From: Silvibacterium bohemicum
GTDB lineage: Bacteria; Acidobacteriota; Terriglobia; Terriglobales; Acidobacteriaceae
Reading direction: 5' to 3'
DNA length: 64,000 bases
Assembly: GCF_001006305.1 (NCBI RefSeq)
Contig: NZ_LBHJ01000014.1
Span: 109,437 to 173,436 of the forward strand
Part shown: piece after piece, positions 17,648 to 26,514 of the stretch
Numbering within the stretch: position 1 is the stretch's first letter
Layout: the number at the start of each line of letters is the position of its first letter
Position numbers and translations under genes: made by a program
Notes under the pieces: model-generated
Databases searched by the model: none
What the model was told of the DNA's origin: nothing
Seen by the model: the letters and a program-made list of their open reading frames with translations, nothing else

Positions 17648-19759
17648 TTAGTCATACTGCCCGCCAAGTGACGTGGTGCCCGCTGCATTGCCCGGCAGAT
17701 AACTGGTATTGCCCGTGTTGGTATCTATGATCCCGTTGAGGACCGCTGTATAGCGGGAGCCTGTCGCTGATCCAGAATATCCAAGCCCTATCAGGATGAT
17801 TTGTGATGCCTGTATCGAAGAAGCAAATTGCTGCCCGAAAGCAGGCGTGCCGGTAATCGTTGCGGTGATGGTAGTTGATACTACCCTTATGAGCGATCCG
17901 TCAGCAGCGTAATAATGAAATCCACCGCCGCCGACGATTGAATAGGAGTCACTAACAATAATACTGCCTTGCGTTTGAGCAACAATTTGCCCACCACTCG
18001 TCGCATCCACCGCCCCAAACACGAGGCCCGGCCCCATTGTTATGACAGCAGATTCCTGGGCCGTCAGGTCATTATTTTCGCTCCCTGACGCCGTCATTTC
18101 AAGATTCTGGATCGTAAAACTTACGCCCGCCCCTGCGCCCGTAATGGCATTCTCGCCTGTAACGGATATAACGACATTCGAAGGCGTGGTACTGTCGCCG
18201 TTAATAACGATAGGCCCCGTGGTAGTAGGGAGTTCCGCAGCAAGGCCGCTTGTATAGGTTCCATCGGCAAGCTGGATGGTGGCCGTGTACCCGGCGAGAT
18301 CGTAATTATTCGCTATAAGATTCCAAACATTATTGAGTGTCGCGCATGCCGTGCCGACGGTCAGGCAATTATTGCCGTCGTTACCTGTCGTAGAGATATA
18401 GAAGGTCTGGTTCGCCATGAGACGCGTACGACCGGAACTGATGCCGCATGTAGGGCATGTAATGTTGCCCGTGGAGGAATTGATGACAATAGGTGATGAA
18501 GCCGTCAGGGGAACAGGAAGCCAACTGCTCGTATAGAATTCCGGTATGCCGTTCGTCGAGTTGTAGCGCAGCATACCGGCAACACCCGTTCCCGGACGTT
18601 GCCCTGTGGTGCCGGGCGGTAATGATATGGCATCCGTCCTGCTGCTGAGATCGAGCGAGACGGCGGGCGCCGTAGTGCCGATGCCAACATTGCCCGCATT
18701 GTTGATTTCCATAACTACTGCGCGGGTTGTGCTGCCGCTTGGTGTCGTGCCGAAGGTAATGCTAGTTGGAGCTGATGTAGTCGTTTGCGTTCCGTCCGTG
18801 GCCTCGCCGATACACACAGAATTAGCGGTCGGAAAACCTGTGCCATTGTAAGCCTGTCCGCAAAGCCCGAGTATATTTCCGCTTGCCGTGGTCCGAGAAG
18901 CATTGGTGCCGCCATAAATACGACCAAAAATAGCAGTCCCAACCCCAGAACTTGAGTTCTGAAAAGCATCCATATCAACAGAAGCAAAGGAGCCGTCTGG
19001 CCCTCCAATTTGGATTTGAGAAGAAAAGTTGGGCGCAGGAAGCGCTGTTGTGTTGGTGGTGACTTCAAGCGGCAGATTTGGGGACGATGTTCCGATACCG
19101 ACATCTCCCTGCACTATCAATCCATTTATTGGCGCTGTATCAGCACCAGCATAGCTGGTGCCAATCGCTACCCCGCCATCAACATCAAGAAGATTGACGG
19201 GTGTCGTCGTGCCAATACCGACATCACCAGAAGGATTGATGAGCATTTTCGCAGTTCGGGAGTTCGTGCCGGTTGCGGTCGTCTCAAACTGGATGTAGCT
19301 GCCTTCGTCCGTGCTTGACCAAGCTTCCGAAGCCCAGCCGGTAATGACTGCTGGGTAGTAGGCACTCGTGCCATTATATGCGCCAAAGATAAAACTGCCG
19401 ACGCGCTGACCTGACGCCGCGGGTATCGCGCTCGCTACCGCCAGAAACGCTCCTCCCGAAGTTGTGCCCAACGCCTGCGTATCAACGTTCCTGATTCCGG
19501 TTGTGGGGCCAGTCGAATACACATCTAGCTCCGTGACAGGCGATGCCGTCCCGATCCCGACTCCGTTTCCGTTAACCCGCATAATTTCGATGCCGCCGGC
19601 GGAAACCGAAACAGCGTCAGAAGTCGAGCTGAACAGCCCCGTGCCCGCCTGACCACTACGTTGCGGATTGGCGGCTGAAGAAGAAGTTCCAATAGCTACC
19701 GTCTGAGCATGGAGCGGTAGCGCAATCAGCAAGAGAGCGGCAAGAATCGACTTTTTCAT
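17648..19759 (-). CDS. Large secreted repeat protein with tail-fibre-like motifs
   Basis: A 703-residue exported protein. The signal peptide MKKSILAALLLIALPLHAQ is followed by a region with repeated GVGIGT-type motifs (NGVGIGTASP, DVGIGTTTP, DVGIGTSSP, NVGIGTTAP), each before a short beta-strand; these repeats are typical of phage tail fibre and S74-type chaperoned fibres. After CPTCG (about 455-459) comes FYISTTGNDGNNCLTVGTACATL, the start of a right-handed parallel beta-helix like those of pectate-lyase folds. It may act as an adhesin or receptor-binding surface fibre. No S74 chaperone domain is seen at the end. It is cargo, unrelated to transfer. Confidence 0.65.
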   Translation of the reverse strand: MKKSILAALLLIALPLHAQTVAIGTSSSAANPQRSGQAGTGLFSSTSDAVSVSAGGIEIMRVNGNGVGIGTASPVTELDVYSTGPTTGIRNVDTQALGTTSGGAFLAVASAIPAASGQRVGSFIFGAYNGTSAYYPAVITGWASEAWSSTDEGSYIQFETTATGTNSRTAKMLINPSGDVGIGTTTPVNLLDVDGGVAIGTSYAGADTAPINGLIVQGDVGIGTSSPNLPLEVTTNTTALPAPNFSSQIQIGGPDGSFASVDMDAFQNSSSGVGTAIFGRIYGGTNASRTTASGNILGLCGQAYNGTGFPTANSVCIGEATDGTQTTTSAPTSITFGTTPSGSTTRAVVMEINNAGNVGIGTTAPAVSLDLSSRTDAISLPPGTTGQRPGTGVAGMLRYNSTNGIPEFYTSSWLPVPLTASSPIVINSSTGNITCPTCGISSGRTRLMANQTFYISTTGNDGNNCLTVGTACATLNNVWNLIANNYDLAGYTATIQLADGTYTSGLAAELPTTTGPIVINGDSTTPSNVVISVTGENAITGAGAGVSFTIQNLEMTASGSENNDLTAQESAVITMGPGLVFGAVDATSGGQIVAQTQGSIIVSDSYSIVGGGGFHYYAADGSLIRVVSTTITATITGTPAFGQQFASSIQASQIILIGLGYSGSATGSRYTAVLNGIIDTNTGNTSYLPGNAAGTTSLGGQYD

Positions 19760-19860
19760 GTTTGCACCCCGAGTAGATGCGGTGGAGAGGCGCAACATCG
19801 ATAACAATAAACAGACTAATAAATTGCTAACGCACTAAGCGTGGCGTGCGCGTTGGACAA

Positions 19861-20745
19861 TTACATGCCGTCTTCCCTCGTCTTCGAAGGCTTAAAATCA
19901 AATTGATCATATAGAACGGAGTCAAGTCTAAAAGGGACGTCTGTATACCAGAGGTTTCCATATAACTGTGTTCTTTGAAACAAAAGATGATCATAGCGCA
20001 GCTTCACGGCATGTAGGGTGTTCCATGACGGGGCGAACATAACCAGGCTGTTGTTTTTTCTAATCTCGGCTTTGGTTTCACACCACTCCCACGGCACCCA
20101 GTCCGTGTCATACTGTTCGTTATATTTCCAGAACTCATAAATAAAACGTTTTTCGTCCTTGAACTTCAACAAATGCGTGTGCATGGGTATGTCTTCAGAA
20201 CGCCGATCTGTATTGATATTGACCAGATAGGTAAGGCACTTGGATCTCATATCCGGGTGAGGGCTTATTTCATAGCCGGAGAGATATTTGTGAATGGCTG
20301 TATCAATCCTGTTGGGGCGGCTGATGCGGAATTTTCTCTCAAGGGCGCTCTTGAAGTGCGGAGAATTAAGATACTCCACCAATCGCGAAATCACGCTATC
20401 GTCGAAGCGCATCAACCTATAGGCCAGCCCGAAACCCTCGAGTCGTCTCTTATCCACGGGGTATTCGTTCTTTTCATAACAACTGAGATATTCCTCGATG
20501 GATGTCGTGCATCCGGGAAACGGCTTAATCTCCCACCCACAGCCCGATAACACGTCGATAAGCTCCTTCGTCGTTTTCTGTGCCGGGATATTGATTTGCT
20601 TCTGGTTGACGACGAGATCGAAATGTTTGTCCGACAGGAAGTCTTCAATGTACAAGTGGGTAAAAGGAGATTCTCTAAAAGAGGCTGCCTCTATTTTATC
20701 GCCAAGATATTCAAACTCTTTGTGGAGGGGCATCGCATACACCAT
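19861..20745 (-). CDS. 2OG-Fe(II) oxygenase-like protein
   Basis: A 294-residue protein with the prolyl-hydroxylase pattern. SGYEISPHPDMRSKCLTYLV gives the iron ligands His163 and Asp165, LHAVKL gives the distal His245, and QRTQLYG gives Arg258 for 2-oxoglutarate. The spacing fits the double-stranded beta-helix fold. It would hydroxylate a protein, sugar or small molecule. It lies near a methyltransferase remnant and a GT2 gene, a set seen in cell-surface or sugar modification clusters. GAGAGAGACC precedes the ATG at 20745. Confidence 0.7.
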   Translation of the reverse strand: MVYAMPLHKEFEYLGDKIEAASFRESPFTHLYIEDFLSDKHFDLVVNQKQINIPAQKTTKELIDVLSGCGWEIKPFPGCTTSIEEYLSCYEKNEYPVDKRRLEGFGLAYRLMRFDDSVISRLVEYLNSPHFKSALERKFRISRPNRIDTAIHKYLSGYEISPHPDMRSKCLTYLVNINTDRRSEDIPMHTHLLKFKDEKRFIYEFWKYNEQYDTDWVPWEWCETKAEIRKNNSLVMFAPSWNTLHAVKLRYDHLLFQRTQLYGNLWYTDVPFRLDSVLYDQFDFKPSKTREDGM

Positions 20746-20792
20746 GTAGAGGGTCTCTCTCTCTATATATATATGCCATGATAGAACTTCTC

Positions 20793-20816
20793 AAGCACAC
20801 AGCAAGTTGTGTGCTT
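20793..20816. other. 8-bp inverted repeat resembling part of oriT
   Basis: AAGCACAC and GTGTGCTT flank AGCAAGTT, between the divergent oxygenase and methyltransferase genes. The inner ACAGCAAGTTGTG is the same as in the candidate oriT at 14480-14492. There is no T run, so a terminator is unlikely. Confidence 0.4.
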
Positions 20817-20992
20817 ATCCTCCGCTCTGGCGCCAGAATTCGTATAGACTAAGGCCCCGCGGGCGATAGTATGAGCGGAATTTTATTTAAGCTGAAACAA
20901 CTCTTCCGCTCGTGTGGGGTTTGTGGTTGCATCGCGAGTTACTCCGTCGTAAGAGGTTATGGTGTTTGAGCCACACAAATGAACGAGGGTTT

Positions 20993-21536
20993 ATGAGCTA
21001 CAAAAGCCTTGTGAAAAACATCAACGTGGACACCCCCCATCTCGGCGGAAACGTCAAAGTCGGTGATCCATATACTTACTGTCCATCCGTTTGGGATTAC
21101 GTGATTTCAAGATTTGGCATCGATTCCGTGTTGGATCTTGGTAGCGGCTGCGGCAATGCCAGCCATTATTTTTGCCGGAAGGGTCTAAAAGTTGTTGCGG
21201 TCGAGGGTTTGTCAGACAACATAAGATTGTCCCTCTATCCGGCAATAATGCACGATCTTGTAAATGGACCTGTCCATACCCGTGTTGATCTGGTGCACTG
21301 CCAGGAAGTCGTAGAGCATATAGAAGAGAAATACATTGATAGCCTGCTGGCCTCCCTTTTAACGGGCAAGTTTGTTCTGATGACGCACGCTGTTCCGGGA
21401 CAGAACGCATATGGAGCGTGTTGGCTGCACGCTTCTTGAGGAGGACACGGCAAGGATTCGAAAGCTCGCTGAACGCGACAACGCGGTATACATGGCTGCG
21501 ACCGGAATGATATTTGTCAATAATTCGCGTATCTGA
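20993..21536 (+). pseudogene. SAM-dependent methyltransferase, broken by internal deletion and frameshift
   Basis: The first frame starts MSYKSLVKN after GAGGG and has the SAM-binding motif VLDLGSGCGNASHYF, then VDLVHCQEVVEHIE and TGKFVLMTHAVPGQNAYG, ending early at 21439. The continuation lies in another frame: MERVGCTLLEEDTARIRKLAERDN... to VNNSRI, stop at 21536. Homologous enzymes of this class would need about a dozen residues between the two parts, so a small deletion with frameshift is the likely cause. The core fold is present but the protein is probably inactive. Confidence 0.7.
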
Positions 21537-21542
21537 GCGTAA

Positions 21543-22349
21543 ATGAAAAGTGTACTTGCCTTTATCATCCCCGTTCGCCATCAGGACAACGCGCGTGATT
21601 GGCGTCGCGTCAAAGAAATATTGACGCAGACAGTGCGCTCCGTCGCGGCCCAGGAAGGTGAAGGCTGGAAAGCCGTGATCGTCGCCAATCATGGGGCTGA
21701 TCTTCCACCCTTGCCGCGGGGAGTCGAAGTTAAGTGGGTTGATTTTGCACCGAACGCCCTACATGAAAAAGATAACTTAGAGAAAGTGAGGAAAGGGAAG
21801 TTTTGGAGGGCTTTTCGGCTCAGTAAGGGAAGGCGTGTTCTCGCTGGGATGTTACATGCTGGTGATGTCGGACATTTCATGATTGTAGACGATGATGATT
21901 TTGTTAGCCGGAAATTGACTTCGTTCGTTGCGCACAATTCGAACAGCAACGGTTGGGTTATACGCGATGGCTATGTATGGAGCGAAGGCAGCCGTTTCCT
22001 CTTTTCTCATCCCGACTTCTCGGCGCTTTGCGGCTCATCGCATATCGTCCGAGCTGATCTTTATAAGCTTCCCCCCTCGCTTGATGAGGCCTCGGAGTTT
22101 TTTATTACTCGCGTACTTGCGAGTCACCGATTCACTCGCAGATATTTCGACAGAAAAGGTACTCCCCTGGCGCCATTGCCTTTTCCGGGCGCGATCTACA
22201 GAGTTGGAAACACCCAATCACACAGCCGAGTGCCCGCGATTGCTGAACCGTTAGGCGGTTCTTTGGGGCAACCTGTTGACTATATTGGCCGGGCAATCCA
22301 GCCTCACGCTCTGACAGAGGACTTAAGGGCGGAGTTCTTTGGCGAGTGA
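21543..22349 (+). CDS. GT2/GT-A-like glycosyltransferase
   Basis: A 268-residue protein of the GT-A type. It starts MKSVLAFIIPVRHQDNARDW, the usual first strand of GT2 enzymes, then VRSVAAQEGEGWKAVIVANHG. HFMIVDDDDFVSRKL gives the acidic DxD-like metal site. The gene follows 6 bases after the broken methyltransferase, so the two were one operon. Substrate unknown; surface polysaccharide or glycoprotein work is likely given the neighbours. Confidence 0.7.
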   Translation: MKSVLAFIIPVRHQDNARDWRRVKEILTQTVRSVAAQEGEGWKAVIVANHGADLPPLPRGVEVKWVDFAPNALHEKDNLEKVRKGKFWRAFRLSKGRRVLAGMLHAGDVGHFMIVDDDDFVSRKLTSFVAHNSNSNGWVIRDGYVWSEGSRFLFSHPDFSALCGSSHIVRADLYKLPPSLDEASEFFITRVLASHRFTRRYFDRKGTPLAPLPFPGAIYRVGNTQSHSRVPAIAEPLGGSLGQPVDYIGRAIQPHALTEDLRAEFFGE

Positions 22350-22765
22350 AGTCATACGTGTCGCTTTCGAAAGTGTTACAGAAAGACGTGGAAAGTCGCA
22401 TCGGAAGACGTAGCAGCGCAATTCCTTGATGTCGATCCGGACGGCGATCCCATTGTCCGTAGCTGATAGCGAAGGTCGCGGTGCATTCCGTCTTGTCCTT
22501 GCGCCGGGGTTCGTATAGGAGGCGGCCCGACATCAATTCGAACTAAGCCACCTGGGTGTGGCGTGCTGGGTATTCAGCGGCAACGAATGCCCTCGCACCA
22601 GGTCGATTGGCAAGAGCTAGAGGTGGCTCCGGCACGCCAACGCGAGTCAGCGATTTAACATAACATGTCTATCACGACTCGTGACATTAGCACAGAATTA
22701 CAAGGACAAATACGAGATTACTTGTCATAAGATAAATTATGCGACTGAAATCTATGAATCCAAGA
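22350..22765. other. Gene-free stretch before the insertion sequence
   Basis: No supported gene, repeat or promoter was seen. Short frames read on both strands but none has a family match or ribosome site. Confidence 0.4.
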
Positions 22766-24602
22766 TAGAAATGTCCCCATTCTCCAATTTAGAAGTGTCC
22801 TCTTTGAACCAAAATCAAAGGGGCAACGGATATGGGATTTATTACTATGAGCGCGGACGAACTGACGAGGCTGCGAGTCATTCAGGATTTGATCGCAACA
22901 AATATAACCCTCAGGCACGCGGCAGAGCTCCTCGGGCTAACGGCGCGTCAAGTTAGAAGGTTGCGGTGGAGATTTGTCGAGCTTGGGCCCGCGGGCCTCG
23001 TCTCCCTTCACCGAGGGAAGCCGAGCAACAGAAAGATGCCCATTGATTTCAAACAACAAGTAGTCGCCCTACTCAGAGCTAATTATTCGGATTTTGGTCC
23101 TACTTTTGCTTCTCAAAAGCTAAGCGAACGGCACAGGATTTCTCTCAGCGCTGAGACCGTGAGGTCCTGGATGAAGGAAGAAGGGCTTTGGGTTGATCGA
23201 AAAGCGCGTCGCAAGCCCGTTCATCAGCCAAGGAGTCGCCGTGAGTGCTATGGCGAACTCGTTCAAATCGACGGCTCGGAACACTGGTGGTTTGAGGATC
23301 GTGGTCCGCAATGCACGCTTCTGGTTTATATCGACGATGCCACCAGCAGGTTGATGCAACTGAAGTTCGTGCAATCTGAATCTGCTTTTTCTTATTTCGC
23401 CGCTACGGCTGAGTATTTAGAGCGCCATGGCAAACCCATTGCTTTCTATAGCGACAAGCACAGCGTATTCCGGCTGACGAGAAAAGGAGCACTCAGCGGT
23501 AACGGAATGACCCAGTTTGGCCGGGTGCTACACGACCTGAACATCGATATTATCTGCGCCAATACACCTCAAGCCAAAGGCCGGGTTGAACGAGCCAACA
23601 GGACACTTCAGGATCGCTTGGTCAAAGAGTTAAGGCTTCGACAACTTTCAACGATGGATGAGGCAAACCAATTTTTGCCCGAGTTTATGGAGGACTATAA
23701 CAAGCGCTTCGCCAAGGATGCAGCCAACCCAAAGGATCTGCATCGTCCGATAAGATCTGAAGAGAACATTCGCGAAGCCTTCGCCTGGCGCGAGGAACGA
23801 ACTGTCTCAGGCAGTCTCACCTTGCAATATGACAAAGTCGTCTTCTTGCTGGAACCCAATGATTTCACCCGTGAGTTGGCTCGCAAGCGCGTAACCGTCA
23901 GCGATTATCCGGATGGTCGCTTGGTCATTACTTACAATGGCCGTCCCCTCTCTTACAGCAAGTTCGACACACTTCGGCAAGTGACGCAGGGTGCGGTTGT
24001 CGATAATAAACGACTGGGTGCGGCGCTCGCGGTGATCAAACAAGGTCAGGAGAGAAACGGAGCGCATCGTAGCCAGCATGGGCCGCGACGACTCGATCAG
24101 AACGATAGCATCTTCAGTCGCCCTTCAGAGTCGATCTCTGCCCTTCGCAAGAAGCGCCGTGCTCAAAAGAACGCCATCAAGAAGGCTACTCAAAACGTTG
24201 CGTTCTTATCGATCGAACGCGACACAACACCCAGCAAGCGTGTTGTGGACCGTTCTTCGCGCCTTCCGGTTGGTTTCGATCCATCCAACCCAATTGCGTC
24301 GCCGGACCTGTTGTGGGAGCGCGAGCTGCTCTTAATGGAACGGCGCAACCTTAACGCCGACCGCAAACGTATGCTGTTAAACCGCCGTCGCTACAATAGC
24401 CAAAAGAATCTCAAGGCTATGGATGTCCAGGAACACCAGGACAAGCAGGCGGCGTAGCATTGAGAGGGCTAAAGGTCGGCCTATCCCAACCAATGGCCGG
24501 ACAGGCCTTCGCTCAATGGGTTGCTTCGGCCTGCCGGCCATTATTCTTTACAGTGGTCCTGATACGGGACATTTCTATTTTGGGGAGAAGAGGACATTTT
24601 TA
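22766..24602. mobile_element. ISNCY-like insertion sequence
   Basis: A 1.84-kb element with one transposase and imperfect inverted ends of about 35 bp. The left end reads TAGAAATGTCCCCATTCTCC and the right end, on the other strand, TAAAAATGTCCTCTTCTCCC; each has a second inner AGAAATGTCC-like or AGAAGTGTCC block. No clear target duplication is seen. It sits between the cargo genes and the IetAS module. Confidence 0.8.
22832..24457 (+). CDS. ISNCY-family transposase
   Basis: A 541-residue DDE transposase. The N-terminal HTH is ATNITLRHAAELLGLTARQVRRL; the rve-type catalytic core has QIDGSEHWWF (first Asp), AFYSDKHSVF (second Asp) and QAKGRVERANRTLQDRL (Glu). The long basic C-terminus is typical of this group. 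Length and all acidic residues are normal, so it may be active. It is the only full transposase in the window. Confidence 0.9.
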   Translation: MGFITMSADELTRLRVIQDLIATNITLRHAAELLGLTARQVRRLRWRFVELGPAGLVSLHRGKPSNRKMPIDFKQQVVALLRANYSDFGPTFASQKLSERHRISLSAETVRSWMKEEGLWVDRKARRKPVHQPRSRRECYGELVQIDGSEHWWFEDRGPQCTLLVYIDDATSRLMQLKFVQSESAFSYFAATAEYLERHGKPIAFYSDKHSVFRLTRKGALSGNGMTQFGRVLHDLNIDIICANTPQAKGRVERANRTLQDRLVKELRLRQLSTMDEANQFLPEFMEDYNKRFAKDAANPKDLHRPIRSEENIREAFAWREERTVSGSLTLQYDKVVFLLEPNDFTRELARKRVTVSDYPDGRLVITYNGRPLSYSKFDTLRQVTQGAVVDNKRLGAALAVIKQGQERNGAHRSQHGPRRLDQNDSIFSRPSESISALRKKRRAQKNAIKKATQNVAFLSIERDTTPSKRVVDRSSRLPVGFDPSNPIASPDLLWERELLLMERRNLNADRKRMLLNRRRYNSQKNLKAMDVQEHQDKQAA

Positions 24603-24650
24603 ATGCTAGACAACAACATCTCTAATTGGTTTTGCCAACGTCTGTAGCAG

Positions 24651-24911
24651 CTATTTGCGTGCCAACAGCGTCACGGCTTGAGTGCAAGCTGAAAGGAAAG
24701 CGCACCCCGCAGCCACGGCATTTAGGCGTGAAATTTCTGCTAACGCCGCATAGAAAGGTGCTTCGCCGATTACGGTAGAACCATCTTTCATGACGGTCAC
24801 AAGTGTTCCGTAGCCCGACTGAAGCAGTGGCACGTTCACTATCGCCGACCAACCCCAAAAGAACGCTGCGGCCAGTGCGAATACGACACTAAGAATGGAC
24901 CAGGTTTTCAT
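24651..24911 (-). CDS. Small two-helix membrane protein
   Basis: An 86-residue protein with two hydrophobic segments: WSILSVVFALAAAFFWGWSAI near the start and LNAVAAGCAFLSACTQAVTLL near the end, joined by a polar loop (VTVMKDGSTVIGEAPF). No family is recognised. It stands alone on the minus strand between the insertion sequence and the transglutaminase-like gene, which reads the same way 100 bases upstream. Confidence 0.55.
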   Translation of the reverse strand: MKTWSILSVVFALAAAFFWGWSAIVNVPLLQSGYGTLVTVMKDGSTVIGEAPFYAALAEISRLNAVAAGCAFLSACTQAVTLLARK

Positions 24912-25011
24912 GTTTCCTTCCCCCCACGTTCTCCGTCCTTTATCGCGGCGCTAATTAACTGTCTAGCTCCAAAGCCTTCATCATACGTTTGCTTTCCTTA
25001 GCCGCCTGCCC

Positions 25012-25605
25012 TTAACTCAGCATTTCCCGATCAATCCAGCCTCTCAGGTCTGGCCACCATGTCTCCTCTACATCTACATCTGGAGCCAATTGCATACCGT
25101 GATGTTCCTTGAGCTGGCGATCTCTAGGTGTTTCTGTGACCGGTCCCCAGTATGGAGCAACAGATACAGCGCTGGGCACCCGAGGGTTCTCCGATGTTGA
25201 ATCGACATTGCCGTCAATAACTTCATTCCCGATACGCACCCATGCATGTTCCCATCGAAAAATCTCTTTGCCCTGCGTGTCATAGTAGATTGCCGTTCCT
25301 AACACAGCCCGCGATGGAAATTCCAGGTGTACTTGGGCCTTGTTGAGCAACGCGGCGAACTGAAGGCACATATCCCCCCGCCCTGTGCAGTTTTCGTCGA
25401 CTAAGGCGGCGACCGCATCCAGGAGCTTCCCTCTGACTGAGGATGTCAACAAAGATGACCGATCTATCAGCACCGCAGAAGGCAGTCGCCTTTCGCCTGC
25501 GAGCTTCTGACGCCGTACTTCTTCGACCAAAATGCGGAACGGCGGCGGGAACATATCGAAGGTGTCTTCGACCGAGGCATTGAGAGCAACAGAAATTTCT
25601 CGCAT
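25012..25605 (-). CDS. Transglutaminase/papain-like cysteine protein
   Basis: A 197-residue protein. GRGDMCLQFAALL (Cys80), RWEHAWVRIGNEVIDGN (His120 and Asp131) match the Cys-His-Asp order and spacing of transglutaminase-like cysteine peptidases. There is no signal peptide, so it would act in the cytoplasm. It could be a protease, an amidase or a maturation enzyme. It faces away from the leader of the IetAS block. The triad assignment comes from motif shape only. Confidence 0.55.
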   Translation of the reverse strand: MREISVALNASVEDTFDMFPPPFRILVEEVRRQKLAGERRLPSAVLIDRSSLLTSSVRGKLLDAVAALVDENCTGRGDMCLQFAALLNKAQVHLEFPSRAVLGTAIYYDTQGKEIFRWEHAWVRIGNEVIDGNVDSTSENPRVPSAVSVAPYWGPVTETPRDRQLKEHHGMQLAPDVDVEETWWPDLRGWIDREMLS

Positions 25606-25654
25606 AACGTCTTCAGTCTAAGCGGTATAGAGTGTCCCGAAAAGGGTCCCTCTT

Positions 25655-25843
25655 CCCGTGACCAAAGCACGGACGGGACGAAGGCACTTTAGCCGCCGCC
25701 GCTTGCTGTCAATGACGCTGTTTTGGTTCCCCCGTTGAAGAGGCGGTCCCCCCAAAAAGCTATGACAGCCGCGCTCAGTTGCGGCGGCAGACGTGCCCTC
25801 TCTCGCCCCCGCCGTGGGGGTCACTCAAACGAAAGATGCAATC
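25655..25843 (+). promoter_or_regulatory. Structured leader repeat, copy 1 (before the 62-aa gene and IetAS)
   Basis: First of four related leaders. Shared parts in order: a short CCCGT/ACGGG hairpin, the near-invariant CCGCCGCCGCTTGCTGTCAA, a variable hairpin (here CCGTT/GGCGG with G-T pairs), GCCGC/GCGGC around GCTCAGTT, and CCCCC/GGGGG around GCCGT, ending close to the start codon. Its GAAAGATG replaces the GAAAGAGG of copies 2 and 3, so its ribosome site looks weaker. Confidence 0.7.
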
Positions 25844-26032
25844 ATGAACACCCTACATGCCCACGACCCTGAAACGTGGCTGGAAATTATCTGGAACGCT
25901 CTTCAGTCACACCGGGAGACCTCTATTCCCGAGGGCCTCGACGCGGCCTATGACGAAGAATGGGGAGATATTTGCACCGCTATGGCATGGGTGCGCGAAG
26001 CGCTTGGACTACCTGATGAAGTAACGAGATGA
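25844..26032 (+). CDS. 62-residue acidic protein (paralogue 1)
   Basis: A small acidic protein starting MNTLHAHDPETWLEIIWNAL, with DAAYDEEWGDICTAMAWVRE in the middle. It differs from the copy at 45981 by one residue (Ile14 against Thr). Both follow the same leader. The strong excess of Asp and Glu would suit a DNA mimic, but no family is recognised. It is the first gene in front of an HTH gene and IetAS on the same strand. An upstream GTG in the leader would extend it by 17 residues but is not supported. Confidence 0.7.
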   Translation: MNTLHAHDPETWLEIIWNALQSHRETSIPEGLDAAYDEEWGDICTAMAWVREALGLPDEVTR

Positions 26033-26204
26033 ATCAATTTTCCCCGAAAAGGGTGTCTTTGGCAGACAAGTCGTTAAAAATGGGCGCTCACGCAATTGAT
26101 GTCGCCTTTTCCACGGGCAGTCGCCGATGCTAACTGGCGCAGGTCAATTGACATGTCTATCATCAGACGATAGACAAGGCGGAAGGGCTTGGGAGAACTT
26201 CAAG

Positions 26205-26471
26205 ATGCCGTATCAGCGGTCACTCGACATTGAGCGACGTTTGCAATCTGTGCTGCGTTTGATCAGCTCCGGCCAGTTTTCTTCCCCGATGATTGCCGAT
26301 GAGATCGGCGTCTCAATTCCAACTGTTTCCCGCGACGTCACAGCATTGCGGGAGCGTGGTTACGAAATCCGGTCCGAACGTTTGCGAGATGGATGGCGCT
26401 ACGTGTTGGCACCAGAACCATCGAAGGTACTGCCCGTGACGCACGCGGCCCCAACGGAAGCGAGACAGTGA
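26205..26471 (+). CDS. HTH-11-type transcriptional regulator
   Basis: An 88-residue DNA-binding protein, starting after GGGAG. The HTH is LRLISSGQFSSPMIADEIGVSIPTVSRDV, typical of the N-terminal domain of DeoR/WYL regulators, followed by ERGYEIRSERLRDGWRY, the wing. It lacks an effector domain. Its end is 43 bases before ietA, so it probably controls this defence-type operon. Confidence 0.7.
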   Translation: MPYQRSLDIERRLQSVLRLISSGQFSSPMIADEIGVSIPTVSRDVTALRERGYEIRSERLRDGWRYVLAPEPSKVLPVTHAAPTEARQ

Positions 26472-26514
26472 TCATGTACCCAGAAGATAATCAGGTGTTG
26501 GGAGGAGGGACGAC

